Part shown: one piece after another, positions 16,497 through 26,001 of the stretch
How the letters are laid out: every line of letters starts with the position of its first letter
Position numbering within the stretch: the first letter of the stretch is position 1
Origin: Terriglobia bacterium
GTDB lineage: Bacteria; Acidobacteriota; Terriglobia; Terriglobales; Acidobacteriaceae
NCBI GenBank assembly: GCA_020073525.1
Contig: JAIQFA010000027.1
Location: 1 to 55,386, forward strand
Direction of reading: 5' to 3'
Length of the DNA: 55,386 nt
Notes under the pieces: model-generated
What the model saw: only the letters and a program-made list of their open reading frames with translations
Databases searched by the model: none
What the model was told of the DNA's origin: nothing
Position numbers and translations under genes: made by a program

Positions 16497-18365
16497 TCAA
16501 AACGAAACAGAAGCCCTAGGTTTTGAGCCGAGAGCCTCCAGAACATCCACAGCGGAGGCGTAGCGACCTTGGGGAGCGCTGATCTGGGCACCTTGTACCC
16601 GGTCGCGGAGTGCCGCCAGCATTTCGCGCGCGATGGCCACACCTTCCTCGCGAGCCGCCTCTGGACTTGCCGCCCTGGCCATCCTGTTGAGAATCTCATC
16701 AGGCACGGAAACCCGTAGCTCATTTTTCATGAATTCCGCATTGCGGACACTTACCAGTGGCCAAATTCCTGCCACTACGGGAATTCGACAGTGTTCGATC
16801 CGTTTCAGGAATATCTCCAGCAGGCCGAGGTCGAACACCGGTTGGGTCACCACGTATTCCGCACCCGCTTGCACCTTGTATTCGAAGCGCTTGATTTCTT
16901 CGTCGAGATTCGGCAATCCGGGGTTGGCTCCTACCCCAATGACGAAGCTCGTGCCGACGCCGATCGGGTTCCCGCCCAGGTCTAATCCCCGGTTCAGGTT
17001 GTGGACGATATTCACCAGGCCAATGGAATCCACGTCAAAAACCGCCGTGGCGTCGGGATAGTTGCCCATCTTCGGAGGGTCGCCCGTGATGCAAATCAGA
17101 TTGTGGATTCCAGTGGCAGCCGCACCCAGCAGATCGGACTGAATACCCAGCACGTTCCGGTCACGGCAGGTGTAGTGCAGGATGGCTTCAATGCCAACCT
17201 CCTGCTGCATGAGCAGCGACAGTGCCTGGTTACTCATGCGGGCCGACGCCCGCGGGCTGTCGGGGATGTTCACCGCGTCCACGCCGACCGACTTGACGAA
17301 CTTCGCGCCCTCGACCTCTTTGCGGATGTCGATTCCCTTCGGGGGCACGATCTCGACCATGGTGATAAATTCGCCGGCGGCGATTTTAGCGCCTAGCCTA
17401 GAGCGCTTGGCCATGGGAATGCTCGCCGAGGCTAAGGGCGCTGTGCCGGAATGAATCGCCTCCGTAACTGCGGTCTTGCCCCGCGCTTCACCCACCCGTA
17501 GGGCCGATTTCATGGCGCGGATATGATCGGGCGTGGTTCCGCAGCATCCGCCGATCAACTGGACACCAGCCGCCACGAATTTTCGCGTGTAGCTTGCCAT
17601 GTATTCCGGCGAACAGAGGTAGATATTGCGCCCTTCGACCGAACGCGGCATGCCGGCGTTCGGCTGCGCGGCCAGGGGCAGGGAAGTCACGGCTCGGACC
17701 CGCTCGATGGCGTCCAGCATCGCGACCGGCCCGACACTGCAGTTGATGCCGAGGACATCGACGTTCCATTCCGTCAGCCGGGCGGCAAAGGCCTCGGCGT
17801 CGGAGCCGTCCAAGCAGTTGCCGTCCTCGTCAATGGTGACGTGGGCGACGATGGGGATCTTTGGATTCACGTCGCGGCAGGCAAGCACGGCCTGGTGCAG
17901 TTCTTCGACGTAGCCGAAGGTTTCCAGCATCAACAGATCCACTCCACCCTCGACCAGAGCGGCGGCCTGCTCGCGAAACGCCGTCCGCGCCTCTTCCAGC
18001 GAAGTCTTGCCCAGCGGTTCAATGCGAACTCCCAGTGGGCCAATCGATCCCGCCACCCAAACGTCAAAACTCTTCGCTGCTTCGCGTGCCACGTGGGCGC
18101 CCGCCACGTTGATGTCGCGCACGCGATCGGCCAGGCTGTGCCGCCCGAGGCGGAAGCTGTTGGCGCCGAAAGTGTTGGTTTCGACAATCTCAGCGCCCGC
18201 CTGCAAATAGTCGTGGTGGACCCCGCGGATCAGCTCCGGCTGCGACAGGTTCAACTCGTCATAGCAGCGGTTGATGAAGATGCCCTTGGCATAGAGAAGC
18301 GTTCCCATGGCTCCATCGCAGAGCACGGGCGACTGCTTCAGACGTTCCATGAAGTTCTGCGCCAT
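16497..18365 (-). CDS. Bifunctional homocysteine S-methyltransferase / methylenetetrahydrofolate reductase
   Basis: A 622-residue fusion of YitJ type. Residues 1-295 are a homocysteine S-methyltransferase: DGAMGTLLY near the start, TNTFGAN, LGINCSVGP with a zinc-binding cysteine, and LIGGCCGTTPDHIRAM with the other two. After a linker, residues about 325-610 are a MetF-like flavin domain (MVEIVPPKGID, ICITGDPPKMGNYPDA, TQPVFDLGLLEIF, VVAGIWPL). Together they link reduction of methylene-THF with methylation of homocysteine, or methyl recycling from another donor. A second, single-domain homocysteine methyltransferase lies at 36819. No SAM riboswitch was recognised upstream. Confidence 0.93.
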   Translation of the reverse strand: MAQNFMERLKQSPVLCDGAMGTLLYAKGIFINRCYDELNLSQPELIRGVHHDYLQAGAEIVETNTFGANSFRLGRHSLADRVRDINVAGAHVAREAAKSFDVWVAGSIGPLGVRIEPLGKTSLEEARTAFREQAAALVEGGVDLLMLETFGYVEELHQAVLACRDVNPKIPIVAHVTIDEDGNCLDGSDAEAFAARLTEWNVDVLGINCSVGPVAMLDAIERVRAVTSLPLAAQPNAGMPRSVEGRNIYLCSPEYMASYTRKFVAAGVQLIGGCCGTTPDHIRAMKSALRVGEARGKTAVTEAIHSGTAPLASASIPMAKRSRLGAKIAAGEFITMVEIVPPKGIDIRKEVEGAKFVKSVGVDAVNIPDSPRASARMSNQALSLLMQQEVGIEAILHYTCRDRNVLGIQSDLLGAAATGIHNLICITGDPPKMGNYPDATAVFDVDSIGLVNIVHNLNRGLDLGGNPIGVGTSFVIGVGANPGLPNLDEEIKRFEYKVQAGAEYVVTQPVFDLGLLEIFLKRIEHCRIPVVAGIWPLVSVRNAEFMKNELRVSVPDEILNRMARAASPEAAREEGVAIAREMLAALRDRVQGAQISAPQGRYASAVDVLEALGSKPRASVSF

Positions 18366-18514
18366 CTATCTGAGGATACAAGATGGAGCGAGTTCTACGC
18401 ACGCGCACGCACGGTTAATCGCTAAGTCAACCTTGACAGGACTTCCTGTGAGAAGTAATTTGGAGGCCTTCCTTTATCGCTTGCCTGTGACTTGTACTGT
18501 GTCCCGAGGAGATC

Positions 18515-19666
18515 ATGGCAAACAATAGCTCCAATTCCGCATCGCGACCGATGCGTCTTCTGTCCATTGATGGTGGCGGCTTGGCTGGCCTGATCCCGGC
18601 GGAAGCTCTGGTAGCAATTGAGACCCAACTTGATGCTCTGACCGGCAAATCGTTGCCGCTCAGCGACCGGTTCGACCTTATAGGAGGAACCAGCACGGGC
18701 GCCATCCTGGCGGTTGGACTGGCTCTGGGCCTGAAGGCGGCTGAACTTGCCAACTTCTACGTCAAATTCGGACACGAAATTTTCACCAAGGTCTTCTTGA
18801 CCGAGCGTTTCTGGCACAGTTATCCATCGGGCCCGCTCGAAAAGCACCTAAAAGATGTTTTTGGCGCGGAGACGACTCTGGGAAGCGACAAACTGCGAAC
18901 TAACATCCTCATCGTCTCGAAGAACGTTACCTTGGGGTCGACCTGGTTCTTCACCAACAATCCGAAAGGTAAATATTTCTCCAACAATCGGGGACTGCCG
19001 CTGTGGGAGATCGTGCGCGCCAGCAGCGCCGCTCCTACTTACTTTCCGCCGCATACGATTTCAGTTCCTGGCGACACTGGGCAGCCTCAGAAGTACGAGT
19101 TCATCGACGGCGGCGTCAGCAGCTACAACAATCCGTCCATGCAGGTTTTTCTCGAGGCGACCGATCCGAGATATCAATTCGCATGGCCAACCGGGAGCAG
19201 TAAGCTTTTGTTAATCTCGCTCGGAACCGGCTTCAACATGATGACCGTTCCAGAGGGCAAGGCTGCAGGCTACAACCTGCTGAATTGGGCTCGGTATGCG
19301 GTCAAGGAACTAATGAATGATGCGAACCTGCAGCAGAATGTGCTGATGCATTTGCTCGGCCAATCTCCGGCGGGCAAGGCGGTCATCCCGGCTGCGGAAG
19401 CCAGTGCGCGAGCCACGGGTGCTCCGGCCGATGACGCACTCGATTTCATCCAACCCGCCACGAGCGCGGCCAAGGCGCTGACCTACCAGCGAATCACAGT
19501 GAGCTTGACGCGCGAACGTCTTAATGGGCTCCAACTGAACGACATCGACCCGGCGAAGGTTGGCGAAATGGATGCAGTCGATCAGATTGGCAATTTTCAG
19601 CGCATCGGGCAAGCGATTGCCAAGGAGCAAGTCAAGATGGATCTGCTGAAGCAGTTTTTCGTCTGA
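18515..19666 (+). CDS. Patatin-like phospholipase
   Basis: A 383-residue serine lipid acyl hydrolase. The patatin catalytic elements are all present: glycine-rich oxyanion hole SIDGGGLAGL (residues 17-26), nucleophile elbow GTSTG with Ser60, and the catalytic dyad Asp in FIDGG (Asp198). No signal peptide is seen, so it is either cytoplasmic or delivered by another route. The C-terminal third (after about 260) is helical and rich in Ala. ATG start with GAGGAG upstream. Substrate preference cannot be told; related proteins act on phospholipids. Confidence 0.9.
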   Translation: MANNSSNSASRPMRLLSIDGGGLAGLIPAEALVAIETQLDALTGKSLPLSDRFDLIGGTSTGAILAVGLALGLKAAELANFYVKFGHEIFTKVFLTERFWHSYPSGPLEKHLKDVFGAETTLGSDKLRTNILIVSKNVTLGSTWFFTNNPKGKYFSNNRGLPLWEIVRASSAAPTYFPPHTISVPGDTGQPQKYEFIDGGVSSYNNPSMQVFLEATDPRYQFAWPTGSSKLLLISLGTGFNMMTVPEGKAAGYNLLNWARYAVKELMNDANLQQNVLMHLLGQSPAGKAVIPAAEASARATGAPADDALDFIQPATSAAKALTYQRITVSLTRERLNGLQLNDIDPAKVGEMDAVDQIGNFQRIGQAIAKEQVKMDLLKQFFV

Positions 19667-19753
19667 CGGCGTTTTCGTGATCATTTCGACCGTCCGATTG
19701 CCTGCCTTGGCCCGCAGGCTTTTGGAGGTGATGTCCGACACACTTTCTTCCTT

Positions 19754-19762
19754 TGCTATAAT
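19754..19762 (+). promoter_or_regulatory. Extended -10 promoter for the propeller lipoprotein gene
   Basis: TGC followed by a perfect TATAAT (19757-19762) forms an extended -10 element; the -35 is poor. The start would be near 19769, so translation more likely begins at TTG 19813 than at GTG 19780. Confidence 0.5.
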
Positions 19763-19812
19763 CCTTTTCTTGCATCCAAGTGATTATCCGGCATGAGGTT
19801 GGAGTCCCAGGT

Positions 19813-21195
19813 TTGAGAAAAGCCCTAATCCTTTTGTTATTCCTGCTGCCCGCCAGTCTGATGTGGCTGAGTTGTGGAGGATACAATTCCTCCGGCAGCA
19901 CACAAGCCAGCGGCCTCAAGTACCGCGCCTTCATCAGCAACAGCGTCAGTTCCGGGACTTCGTCCGCGGGTTTGTATCTCCTCAACGCGCAGACGGATTT
20001 GCTTGCGCCCGTGGCTCCGATCAGCGGCGGCAATACTCCGGGGATGATGGTGGTCACGCCCAACCGGGCGCAGACACTCGTCTTTAGCGGAAGCGGCACG
20101 CAAGGTTCCGACAATCAGTTCACTGTCATCAACAATGCCTCCGAAGCCGCAGCCGGACACTTGACTCTGCCCGGCATGACGGAGAGCTTTGTCGTATCCC
20201 CGGACAGTTCAGGGGTGTACGTTGCCCTGCCGACTGCTCAGGTGATTGGACAGTCTCCCGGAGTGGTGAAGGCCGTATCGCTAAGCAGCGGCTCGTTCAC
20301 CGGAGAAGTGGACATTCCGTCGATTCACTATCTGTCGATGGATCACAGCGGCAACCGGATTCTGGGCTTCAGCGACGTTCTGGCTTCGCTTGCATCGCCT
20401 TGTGACCAAACCCCCAGCTTCCTTTTCGTAGTGACTCCAAGCAACATCGGGATTCAACCTTGCCCGGTCGTCCCGGTGCCTGGTGTGAACCACACCTTTG
20501 ACCATCCTGTGCAGGCCTTCTTCAGCAGCGATGACTCGACCGCCTTCGTTGTGAATTGCGGACCCGAGTGCGGCGGGATCCAAGCCAGCGTGCAGAAGCT
20601 GGAAATGACCCCAACCCAGTGTCTGCCCGACGGAGTTTGTGCCGCCGTGCCCGTCCCTGCTGCGAGCGAGGCCCTGGTCAATGGCTCGACGATGTATTTG
20701 GCGGGAACACCCTACACCGGTGGCCAGCCTTCCCAGCCCTGCACCGGGCAGACGACCGCAGCGACCACCTGCGGGCTGCTCACCATGGTTGATCTCAATA
20801 CCATGACGGTCACGAACAGCGCGCCTATCGTGATCACCGACGGATATCACAATCGTATTGCTCTCGGAGCGAATGGACAGCTCTTCCTCGGCTCGCGCAC
20901 CTGTACTGAAATTATTCCGCCAGTCCCCGCGCCGCCCGGAGCCGAGGTCCGTGGTTGTCTTTCGATCTACAACACTCAGACCGGCGCCGTCGTGATTCCT
21001 CCCGCCAACGGAGAGGTGACGGGTCTCCAGCCAATTGCCACGCGGACGGTGGTGTACGTCGTCCAGGGCGGATCACTTAACATTTACGACACAGCGACCG
21101 ACGCATTGGAGTTCAACCCGCACGATCCGAATCAACCCGGCCAGATATTCGGCCTCGTCGGCCAATTCATCGACGTCAAGACGATCGACTTCTAG
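19813..21195 (+). CDS. Beta-propeller-like exported lipoprotein
   Basis: A protein of 460 residues if started at TTG 19813, which has GGAG eight bases upstream; a GTG at 19780 would add 11. The N-terminus is a lipoprotein-type signal (MRKALILLLFLLPASLMWLSC) with an imperfect lipobox before Cys. The rest has YncE/NHL-like strand periodicity: FISNSVSSGTSSAGLYLLN, VTPNRAQTLVFSGSG, VSPDSSGVYVALP, FSSDDSTAFVVNCG. No catalytic residues are visible. It may be a surface or periplasmic binding or sensor protein; the function is unknown. Confidence 0.7.
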   Translation: MRKALILLLFLLPASLMWLSCGGYNSSGSTQASGLKYRAFISNSVSSGTSSAGLYLLNAQTDLLAPVAPISGGNTPGMMVVTPNRAQTLVFSGSGTQGSDNQFTVINNASEAAAGHLTLPGMTESFVVSPDSSGVYVALPTAQVIGQSPGVVKAVSLSSGSFTGEVDIPSIHYLSMDHSGNRILGFSDVLASLASPCDQTPSFLFVVTPSNIGIQPCPVVPVPGVNHTFDHPVQAFFSSDDSTAFVVNCGPECGGIQASVQKLEMTPTQCLPDGVCAAVPVPAASEALVNGSTMYLAGTPYTGGQPSQPCTGQTTAATTCGLLTMVDLNTMTVTNSAPIVITDGYHNRIALGANGQLFLGSRTCTEIIPPVPAPPGAEVRGCLSIYNTQTGAVVIPPANGEVTGLQPIATRTVVYVVQGGSLNIYDTATDALEFNPHDPNQPGQIFGLVGQFIDVKTIDF

Positions 21196-21202
21196 CGCGA
21201 CA

Positions 21203-21220
21203 AGCATGGATCCATGCTAG
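21203..21220. terminator. Palindrome between convergent genes
   Basis: AGCATGGATCCATGCT (21204-21219) is a perfect 16-base palindrome between the lipoprotein stop (21195) and the penicillin acylase stop (21232). It could act as a bidirectional terminator, but no T-run follows. Confidence 0.35.
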
Positions 21221-21231
21221 GAATTTGCACG

Positions 21232-23817
21232 CTATCGCGGCACGAGCGTCATCTCGTGCTTTTTGTGTTGCTCAACTGCTGCTGGCGAGAAGGGAAATGC
21301 GAACGTTGAGCCTCTGTACCACGCTCCCCACTGGTCCATGTAATACGGACTAAGGAAGATTCCACTCTCTCCGGTCACCACGTTCAGCGTGCTTTGGTCA
21401 AAGTTGGCAAAGTTCCAAGTCAGACGTTCGGAAGGCCCATGCCCGCGGCCCACTGCCTTCACCGTGAATCCGCTTCCGCTCAATGGGTGCGAGCCGGGCG
21501 CGGTGAAGCGGCCGATCAACGGAAGCTGGCTGAGCACGAGGTGATCGATTTCGACTGGATAATTCTTTCCCCACTTCCATTGACTGAGGTCGGCGGGAGC
21601 TTTCGAGGAATTGCTCGCACCTGGCGTCTGCTTTACGACATTCTCAACCGCTGCCGTCAGCAGGCTCCCGTAGTCGGCATATCCCGGTGGCAGCCAGCGT
21701 GCGGGCTGTTTGGTGAGCACGCTCTCCAGCCAGATGGACGACATGGCCCAGTGATAACTCTTCCAACTCAACTCTCCGTGGTCCGGTCCCGAGGTTGCCG
21801 CTCCCAGCTTTGGTTCGAGCAGCAACCGCGCCAGTTCCTGACGCGCCTTGGTCTCGATCGTCGGCGCCGCGGAATCAGCAGACATCCGCCCATCCCAGTC
21901 GCGGAGAATGTCCGCTGCGCGCTTGGCGCGGTCCGAGGCGCCGGCGGTGTGATCGATGGCGTACACGAACTTATCGGCGCAGAATCGGTCGTAGGTCGAT
22001 GACACATCCATCTGCAGCGCCAGCATGTCCGCTGGGGCGAATTTCTTGCCCGATTCGAGCACCCGGTAGATGCGATCCGTTCGCCACGGCGCTTCCCACT
22101 CGGTGCTGATGGAATATTTGTAGCCGTCGGGAGTGATGCGGCCGTTGGCACTCGCCAGGATTCCTCCCGGCGGATCATAAACATGGGGCATTTCGTCGAA
22201 AGGAATCCATCCCTTCCACTCGTGCGCATCATCGCTGCCGCTCACGGGCAGACTGCCATCGCCTGCCGCGCGGATCGGCACTCGTCCCGTGGCCTGATAG
22301 CCGATGTGACCATCCACATCGCCGTACATCACGTTTTGTCCGGGCGCGCCAAAGGTTGAGAAGGCTTTCCGGAATTCATCCCAATTCTGGGCGGAGTCGA
22401 CGTCGAAAAACATCAGTCCCATACCATCCTGCAGCGTCCAGCGCAGGGCAATCTTGCGCGTCTCGCCTGGAACCAGTTCCGTGATAATCGGCCCATGCCG
22501 AGTGGTCATAACATCGAGGGTCACGTCCGGCTTGCCTTTGACGTGAATCGTCTCCTGCCGGTGCTGCGGATCGCGCCATCCCGCGGGAGTCTTGTTCTGC
22601 CCCTGCGCATTAAACTCCTCGATGAAGTCGTCTTCCACGGTGGGGCCAACGTTGGTAAATCCCCAGCCGATGCGCTGGTTGTGGCCGACAATCACGAACG
22701 GAACTCCGGGCAGCGTCACTCCGGCCACGTCGAAGTTGCCGCTCTTGAGGTGGGCCTCAAACCATAGGTTCGGCATCTGGTGGTCAAGGTGCATATCGTT
22801 CGAGAGCAGCGGCTTGCCTGAAACCGTATGTTGTCCGGAAACGACCCAGTTGTTCGACCCGGGGCGGAAGGAATCCGTCTCTTCCAATTCACCAATTGGA
22901 TTTGGGTAGGGCACGGCTTCAGCCGTGCCGTTGAGGCCCTGGAAGAATGGGGGCCTTAGCCCCTGAGGGACTTGACTAAGATTCAACGCAGAAATCAGCC
23001 GGCTGTTTCCACCATCGGGATCGACCTCTTCGTCGTCATCGTCATCTTCATCTTCATCGCCGCTGTTGGCGGCAGGTTCGTCTTCCATCCGCCGCACTTC
23101 AGTGGGCGGACGGTCGCGCCACGAAGAATTCACGTAGAGGTCCGCTGTCAGCTCTGGTCCCAGCTTCGCCAGGACTTTTTCTCGTGTCAGGGCCGGAGGA
23201 TTGCTGTAGTGGTTCAGGTCCTGCACCATGCGCGCGCCCACCAGCAGGGAGTCGGTCACCGTCCATGGCCGCGGCGTGTACTTCATCAGGCGGAATTCGA
23301 GCGAAAGGCGGTCGCGATGCGATTCGAGAAACGCGTTCACTCCGCGCGCATAGGCGTCAAAATAGGCCCGGTCGCGTGCGGAGATATTCTTTTCCGCCGC
23401 TTCAGCCGCGACGTGCAGCCCCAGAATCCGTTCCTCGCGGTCCATTTTCACGGTGGCTTCGCCGACGACTTCTGACAGTTCTCCGGCAGCGGAGCGCCGC
23501 ATCATGTCCATCTGCCACAGGCGGTCTTGCGCGGTCACGTAGCCCTGAGCAAAGAACAAGTCTTCCAGCGTAGAAGCTTCAATCGTCGGAACGCCGTGGT
23601 CATCGCGCACGACTCGCACTTTGGACGAAATCCCAGGCACGGCGACGCTGCCATCCATCTGCGGCACCGCAGAATGAGCGACCCAGTAGAGCCACCAAAC
23701 GACGACTATGAGCGCCACCAACAGCGCGCAAACGGCGTAGTACAGAATCCGGAGCGCAGGATTGCGCCGACGGACTTCAGGGCGTGAAATCTCGGGCAGG
23801 GAAGCGGCAGAAGACAT
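21232..23817 (-). CDS. Penicillin acylase (S45) family Ntn-hydrolase
   Basis: An 861-residue member of the penicillin/acyl-homoserine-lactone acylase family, which self-cleaves into alpha and beta chains. It starts at ATG 23817; a longer opening to 24042 lacks coding character. Residues 23-45 form a membrane anchor (ILYYAVCALLVALIVVVWW), so the enzyme faces the periplasm. The alpha chain has DDHGVPTIEA and AQGYVTAQDRLWQMDMMRR. Ser321 in RPGSNNWVVSG is the expected beta-chain nucleophile, followed by LLSNDMHL. The spacer contains an acidic run (residues 254-266) and about 20 residues encoded by a palindromic repeat (283-304). Substrate unknown; such enzymes cleave amides including AHL signals. 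Confidence 0.92.
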   Translation of the reverse strand: MSSAASLPEISRPEVRRRNPALRILYYAVCALLVALIVVVWWLYWVAHSAVPQMDGSVAVPGISSKVRVVRDDHGVPTIEASTLEDLFFAQGYVTAQDRLWQMDMMRRSAAGELSEVVGEATVKMDREERILGLHVAAEAAEKNISARDRAYFDAYARGVNAFLESHRDRLSLEFRLMKYTPRPWTVTDSLLVGARMVQDLNHYSNPPALTREKVLAKLGPELTADLYVNSSWRDRPPTEVRRMEDEPAANSGDEDEDDDDDEEVDPDGGNSRLISALNLSQVPQGLRPPFFQGLNGTAEAVPYPNPIGELEETDSFRPGSNNWVVSGQHTVSGKPLLSNDMHLDHQMPNLWFEAHLKSGNFDVAGVTLPGVPFVIVGHNQRIGWGFTNVGPTVEDDFIEEFNAQGQNKTPAGWRDPQHRQETIHVKGKPDVTLDVMTTRHGPIITELVPGETRKIALRWTLQDGMGLMFFDVDSAQNWDEFRKAFSTFGAPGQNVMYGDVDGHIGYQATGRVPIRAAGDGSLPVSGSDDAHEWKGWIPFDEMPHVYDPPGGILASANGRITPDGYKYSISTEWEAPWRTDRIYRVLESGKKFAPADMLALQMDVSSTYDRFCADKFVYAIDHTAGASDRAKRAADILRDWDGRMSADSAAPTIETKARQELARLLLEPKLGAATSGPDHGELSWKSYHWAMSSIWLESVLTKQPARWLPPGYADYGSLLTAAVENVVKQTPGASNSSKAPADLSQWKWGKNYPVEIDHLVLSQLPLIGRFTAPGSHPLSGSGFTVKAVGRGHGPSERLTWNFANFDQSTLNVVTGESGIFLSPYYMDQWGAWYRGSTFAFPFSPAAVEQHKKHEMTLVPR
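22908..22969 (+). repeat. Family A two-hairpin element, copy A1, translated inside the penicillin acylase gene
   Basis: Hairpin 1 is GGCACGGCT-tc-AGCCGTGCC (22910-22929, nine perfect pairs). About 20 bases later hairpin 2 is GGGGC-ctta-GCCCC (22950-22963), followed by TGAGG. The same order occurs at 50697-50756 and, inverted, at 29964-30024. Read from the minus strand it encodes about residues 283-304 of the acylase, in the spacer just before the catalytic serine. Confidence 0.7.
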
Positions 23818-23914
23818 TATTGGAAGATTGTAGGGGCGCGTGGTGTCTGTGACAACCGCGCGAAGTTCTCGCAAACGGCCAAACGACTTTCTTAGGCTGT
23901 TGTAAGATACGGCC

Positions 23915-24928
23915 ATGAAAAGCTGTGTCATTCTCACGGCCATGGTCTTCCTGGTGTTACAGCCCCTGCTTGCCTCCAGCGATGCTGCCAAGAAACAAGA
24001 TGCACTTAAGAAGGTTGAACAGGCCGTGGCGAGGACTAACATCTTTGAGCTGCCGTCTTTCCAGATGAAGGCGACAGTGCAGATCGAGAACCAGGGTAAG
24101 CTCGTGGACGGAAGCTATCAGCTGCTGTGGAACGGCCCCGAGCAGTGGAGAGAAGAGATCCAACTTCCTGGGTATTCAGAAATACAGGTCGGCGGGAAAG
24201 AAACCGTCTGGATCCAACGCAGCACTGACTTCCTACCGCTTCGCATCCATGATCTGCATACGGCGCTCGGGTTTGGATCGGGTGGCGAAGGTTCGGGTGC
24301 AGCGTTCGGGTCACTCGTACAATCGGGTCTCACGCCGACGGACACGGTAAAGAAAATGCGCCAACGAAAAGAGCACGGCGAGGCCGAGACCTGCGTCGAG
24401 TATGAAAACGAAGTGAAACGCTCCTTGGAAATCTGCGTGAATGAGACCACGAACACACTTGCTCGCGGCTCATCGGCGTTTGCGGACAAGGATTTTCAGC
24501 CTGTGGGCGGCAACAAAGTGTATCCACGGTCTCTTAGCTTTGTCGAGGAGGGTAAGACTGTGGCAAAGGCCGACATCACTGAGTTCACCACTCCTGGCCA
24601 GTTTTCGCCGAACTCGTTCACTCCACCGGCGGGGGTGTCGCCTCGCGTCGGCTGCATGAACCCCGCGCCAGCGCGCCTGATCAAGAGGCGCATGCCTGAA
24701 TATCCGGATAGTGCTCGACGAGGTCACGTTGAGGGGACTGTTGCGCTGGATGCGTGGATCGGCATAGATGGCATCCCGAGAATCGGCGAGGTGGTCCGCC
24801 ACTCAACTCCAGACCTCGAACATTCGAGCATAAGTGCTCTTAAGGAGTGGCGCTACCAGCCCACGACCTGCAACGGCAAGCCGGTTGAAGTCGAGACTAT
24901 CCTGACAGTCAACTACTCGCTGCGGTAG
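23915..24928 (+). CDS. Exported TonB C-terminal-domain protein
   Basis: 337 residues with a Sec signal peptide (MKSCVILTAMVFLVLQPLLA). Residues 30-240 form a domain of unknown function with strands such as QMKATVQIENQGKLVDGSYQ and several cysteines (CVEYEN, EICVNE). Residues about 250-337 are a TonB-C fold: RLIKRRMPEYPDSARRGHVE, GTVALDAWIGIDG and ALKEWRYQPTTCNGKPVEV. Because it lacks the usual N-terminal TonB membrane helix with a proline-rich linker, it is probably not an energy transducer for a receptor; this exported TonB-C layout is frequent in Acidobacteria. A TAAGAT -10-like box lies close to the ATG. Confidence 0.8.
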   Translation: MKSCVILTAMVFLVLQPLLASSDAAKKQDALKKVEQAVARTNIFELPSFQMKATVQIENQGKLVDGSYQLLWNGPEQWREEIQLPGYSEIQVGGKETVWIQRSTDFLPLRIHDLHTALGFGSGGEGSGAAFGSLVQSGLTPTDTVKKMRQRKEHGEAETCVEYENEVKRSLEICVNETTNTLARGSSAFADKDFQPVGGNKVYPRSLSFVEEGKTVAKADITEFTTPGQFSPNSFTPPAGVSPRVGCMNPAPARLIKRRMPEYPDSARRGHVEGTVALDAWIGIDGIPRIGEVVRHSTPDLEHSSISALKEWRYQPTTCNGKPVEVETILTVNYSLR

Positions 24929-25039
24929 GAGAATGCTGCCTGCTGCAGCAATCCTGCCCTCACCTTCCAGTTGGCTTAATCTTCGCCGCGCCAGTATCAT
25001 GAAGGCGTTCTGGAGGGGTCCAGACTTACAGCTTTTCTC

Positions 25040-25552
25040 GTGTCGAACGCCATGCTGCAGAAACGAATCGACGATCAGACGACCATCTCGCGGGAGAACA
25101 TCCGCGAAGCGGAAGGAATATTCCTGCAGCACCTCAAGCGCGTCGGCTTGAAGCAAACCGAGCAGCGCAATGCCATTCTGCGGACATTTCTCGAAACCCG
25201 GGAGCATCTTTCCATCGACGAATTGCACCGCCTGGTCAAGAAAAACGACCCGCGCATCGGCGTCACCACCGTTTACCGGACGCTGAAACTGCTGGCGGGT
25301 TGCGGGTTGGCCAGCGAAGTCGCTTTTCACGACGGCATTGCGCGCTACGAGCACCAGTACAACCGGCGCAGTCATCACCACATGGTCTGTACCGAGTGTG
25401 GCGCCTCGGTGGAATTTTTCGCGGAGAAAGTCGGAGAGATCGAGCAGGAGATTGGACGCAAGCACCACTACGTCACCACTCGCCATACGTTCCAGATTTA
25501 TGGGGTTTGCGAAGAATGCCGAAAGAAGAGAAATGGACGTCGCATTGTCTAG
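25040..25552 (+). CDS. Fur-family metal-responsive repressor
   Basis: A 170-residue Fur/PerR/Zur-type regulator. The winged-helix part is GLKQTEQRNAILRTFLE, followed by HLSIDELHRLV, and the recognition segment is IGVTTVYRTLKLLAGCGLA. The metal part has HHHMVCTECGASVEFF and a C-terminal CEEC pair, giving two CxxC structural zinc ligands. I cannot separate Fur, PerR and Zur from sequence alone. The start is the GTG at 25040 or the ATG at 25052; neither has a strong ribosome-binding site. It overlaps the next gene by 20 bases, so both are probably co-expressed. Confidence 0.9.
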   Translation: MSNAMLQKRIDDQTTISRENIREAEGIFLQHLKRVGLKQTEQRNAILRTFLETREHLSIDELHRLVKKNDPRIGVTTVYRTLKLLAGCGLASEVAFHDGIARYEHQYNRRSHHHMVCTECGASVEFFAEKVGEIEQEIGRKHHYVTTRHTFQIYGVCEECRKKRNGRRIV

Positions 25553-25994
25553 TCCAACGAACATTCCGGCAAATCCAGCGCAAGATTCCCTGAAGTGTCC
25601 GCATTGCGGAACGCTCATGCCATCGAGCGCGGCCTTCTGTCCGGGATGTGGATGGTCGATGACGCCAATTCCTCCTGCGGATCGCGCGGTTGCGGCTCTC
25701 GCCTATCTCACGTTCGTGGCTGGCGCGGTGATTTTGTTGCTGCCAGAATTTCGCAACAACCGCTTTGTCCGCTTTCATGCCTGGCAAAGCGTCTTGCTCT
25801 GGGGAGTGTTTTTTGTTTTGACCATTGCCGCTCTCTTCCTTTCGAATGTCGCGGCTGCCATGGCTTTTCTCCTGTTTGGAATTCTGGCTTCGCTGGCTAT
25901 GTTGTTCCTGTGGATCGTTCTCACGCTCAAGGCATGGCAGGGGGAACGGTTTGAGCTGCCGCTGTTCGGTATGCTGGCGGAAAGAATGCCTTAG
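25533..25994 (+). CDS. Zinc-ribbon membrane protein (DUF4870-like)
   Basis: A 153-residue protein whose ATG lies inside the end of the Fur-family gene (20-base overlap, AAGAAGAG upstream). Residues 20-45 form a zinc ribbon (KCPHCGTLMPSSAAFCPGCG). Two to three membrane helices follow: AVAALAYLTFVAGAVILLLP, VLLWGVFFVLTIAALFLS and FLLFGILASLAMLFLWIVL. The RFHAWQSVLLW segment between them is characteristic of the DUF4870 group. Function unknown. Confidence 0.8.
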   Translation: MDVALSSPTNIPANPAQDSLKCPHCGTLMPSSAAFCPGCGWSMTPIPPADRAVAALAYLTFVAGAVILLLPEFRNNRFVRFHAWQSVLLWGVFFVLTIAALFLSNVAAAMAFLLFGILASLAMLFLWIVLTLKAWQGERFELPLFGMLAERMP

Positions 25995-26001
25995 AGCGAG
26001 A

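Noticed and set aside
18366..18514. SAM riboswitch before the homocysteine methyltransferase fusion
   Set aside because: The 149-base gap shows none of the conserved SAM-riboswitch core pairings that I could recognise.
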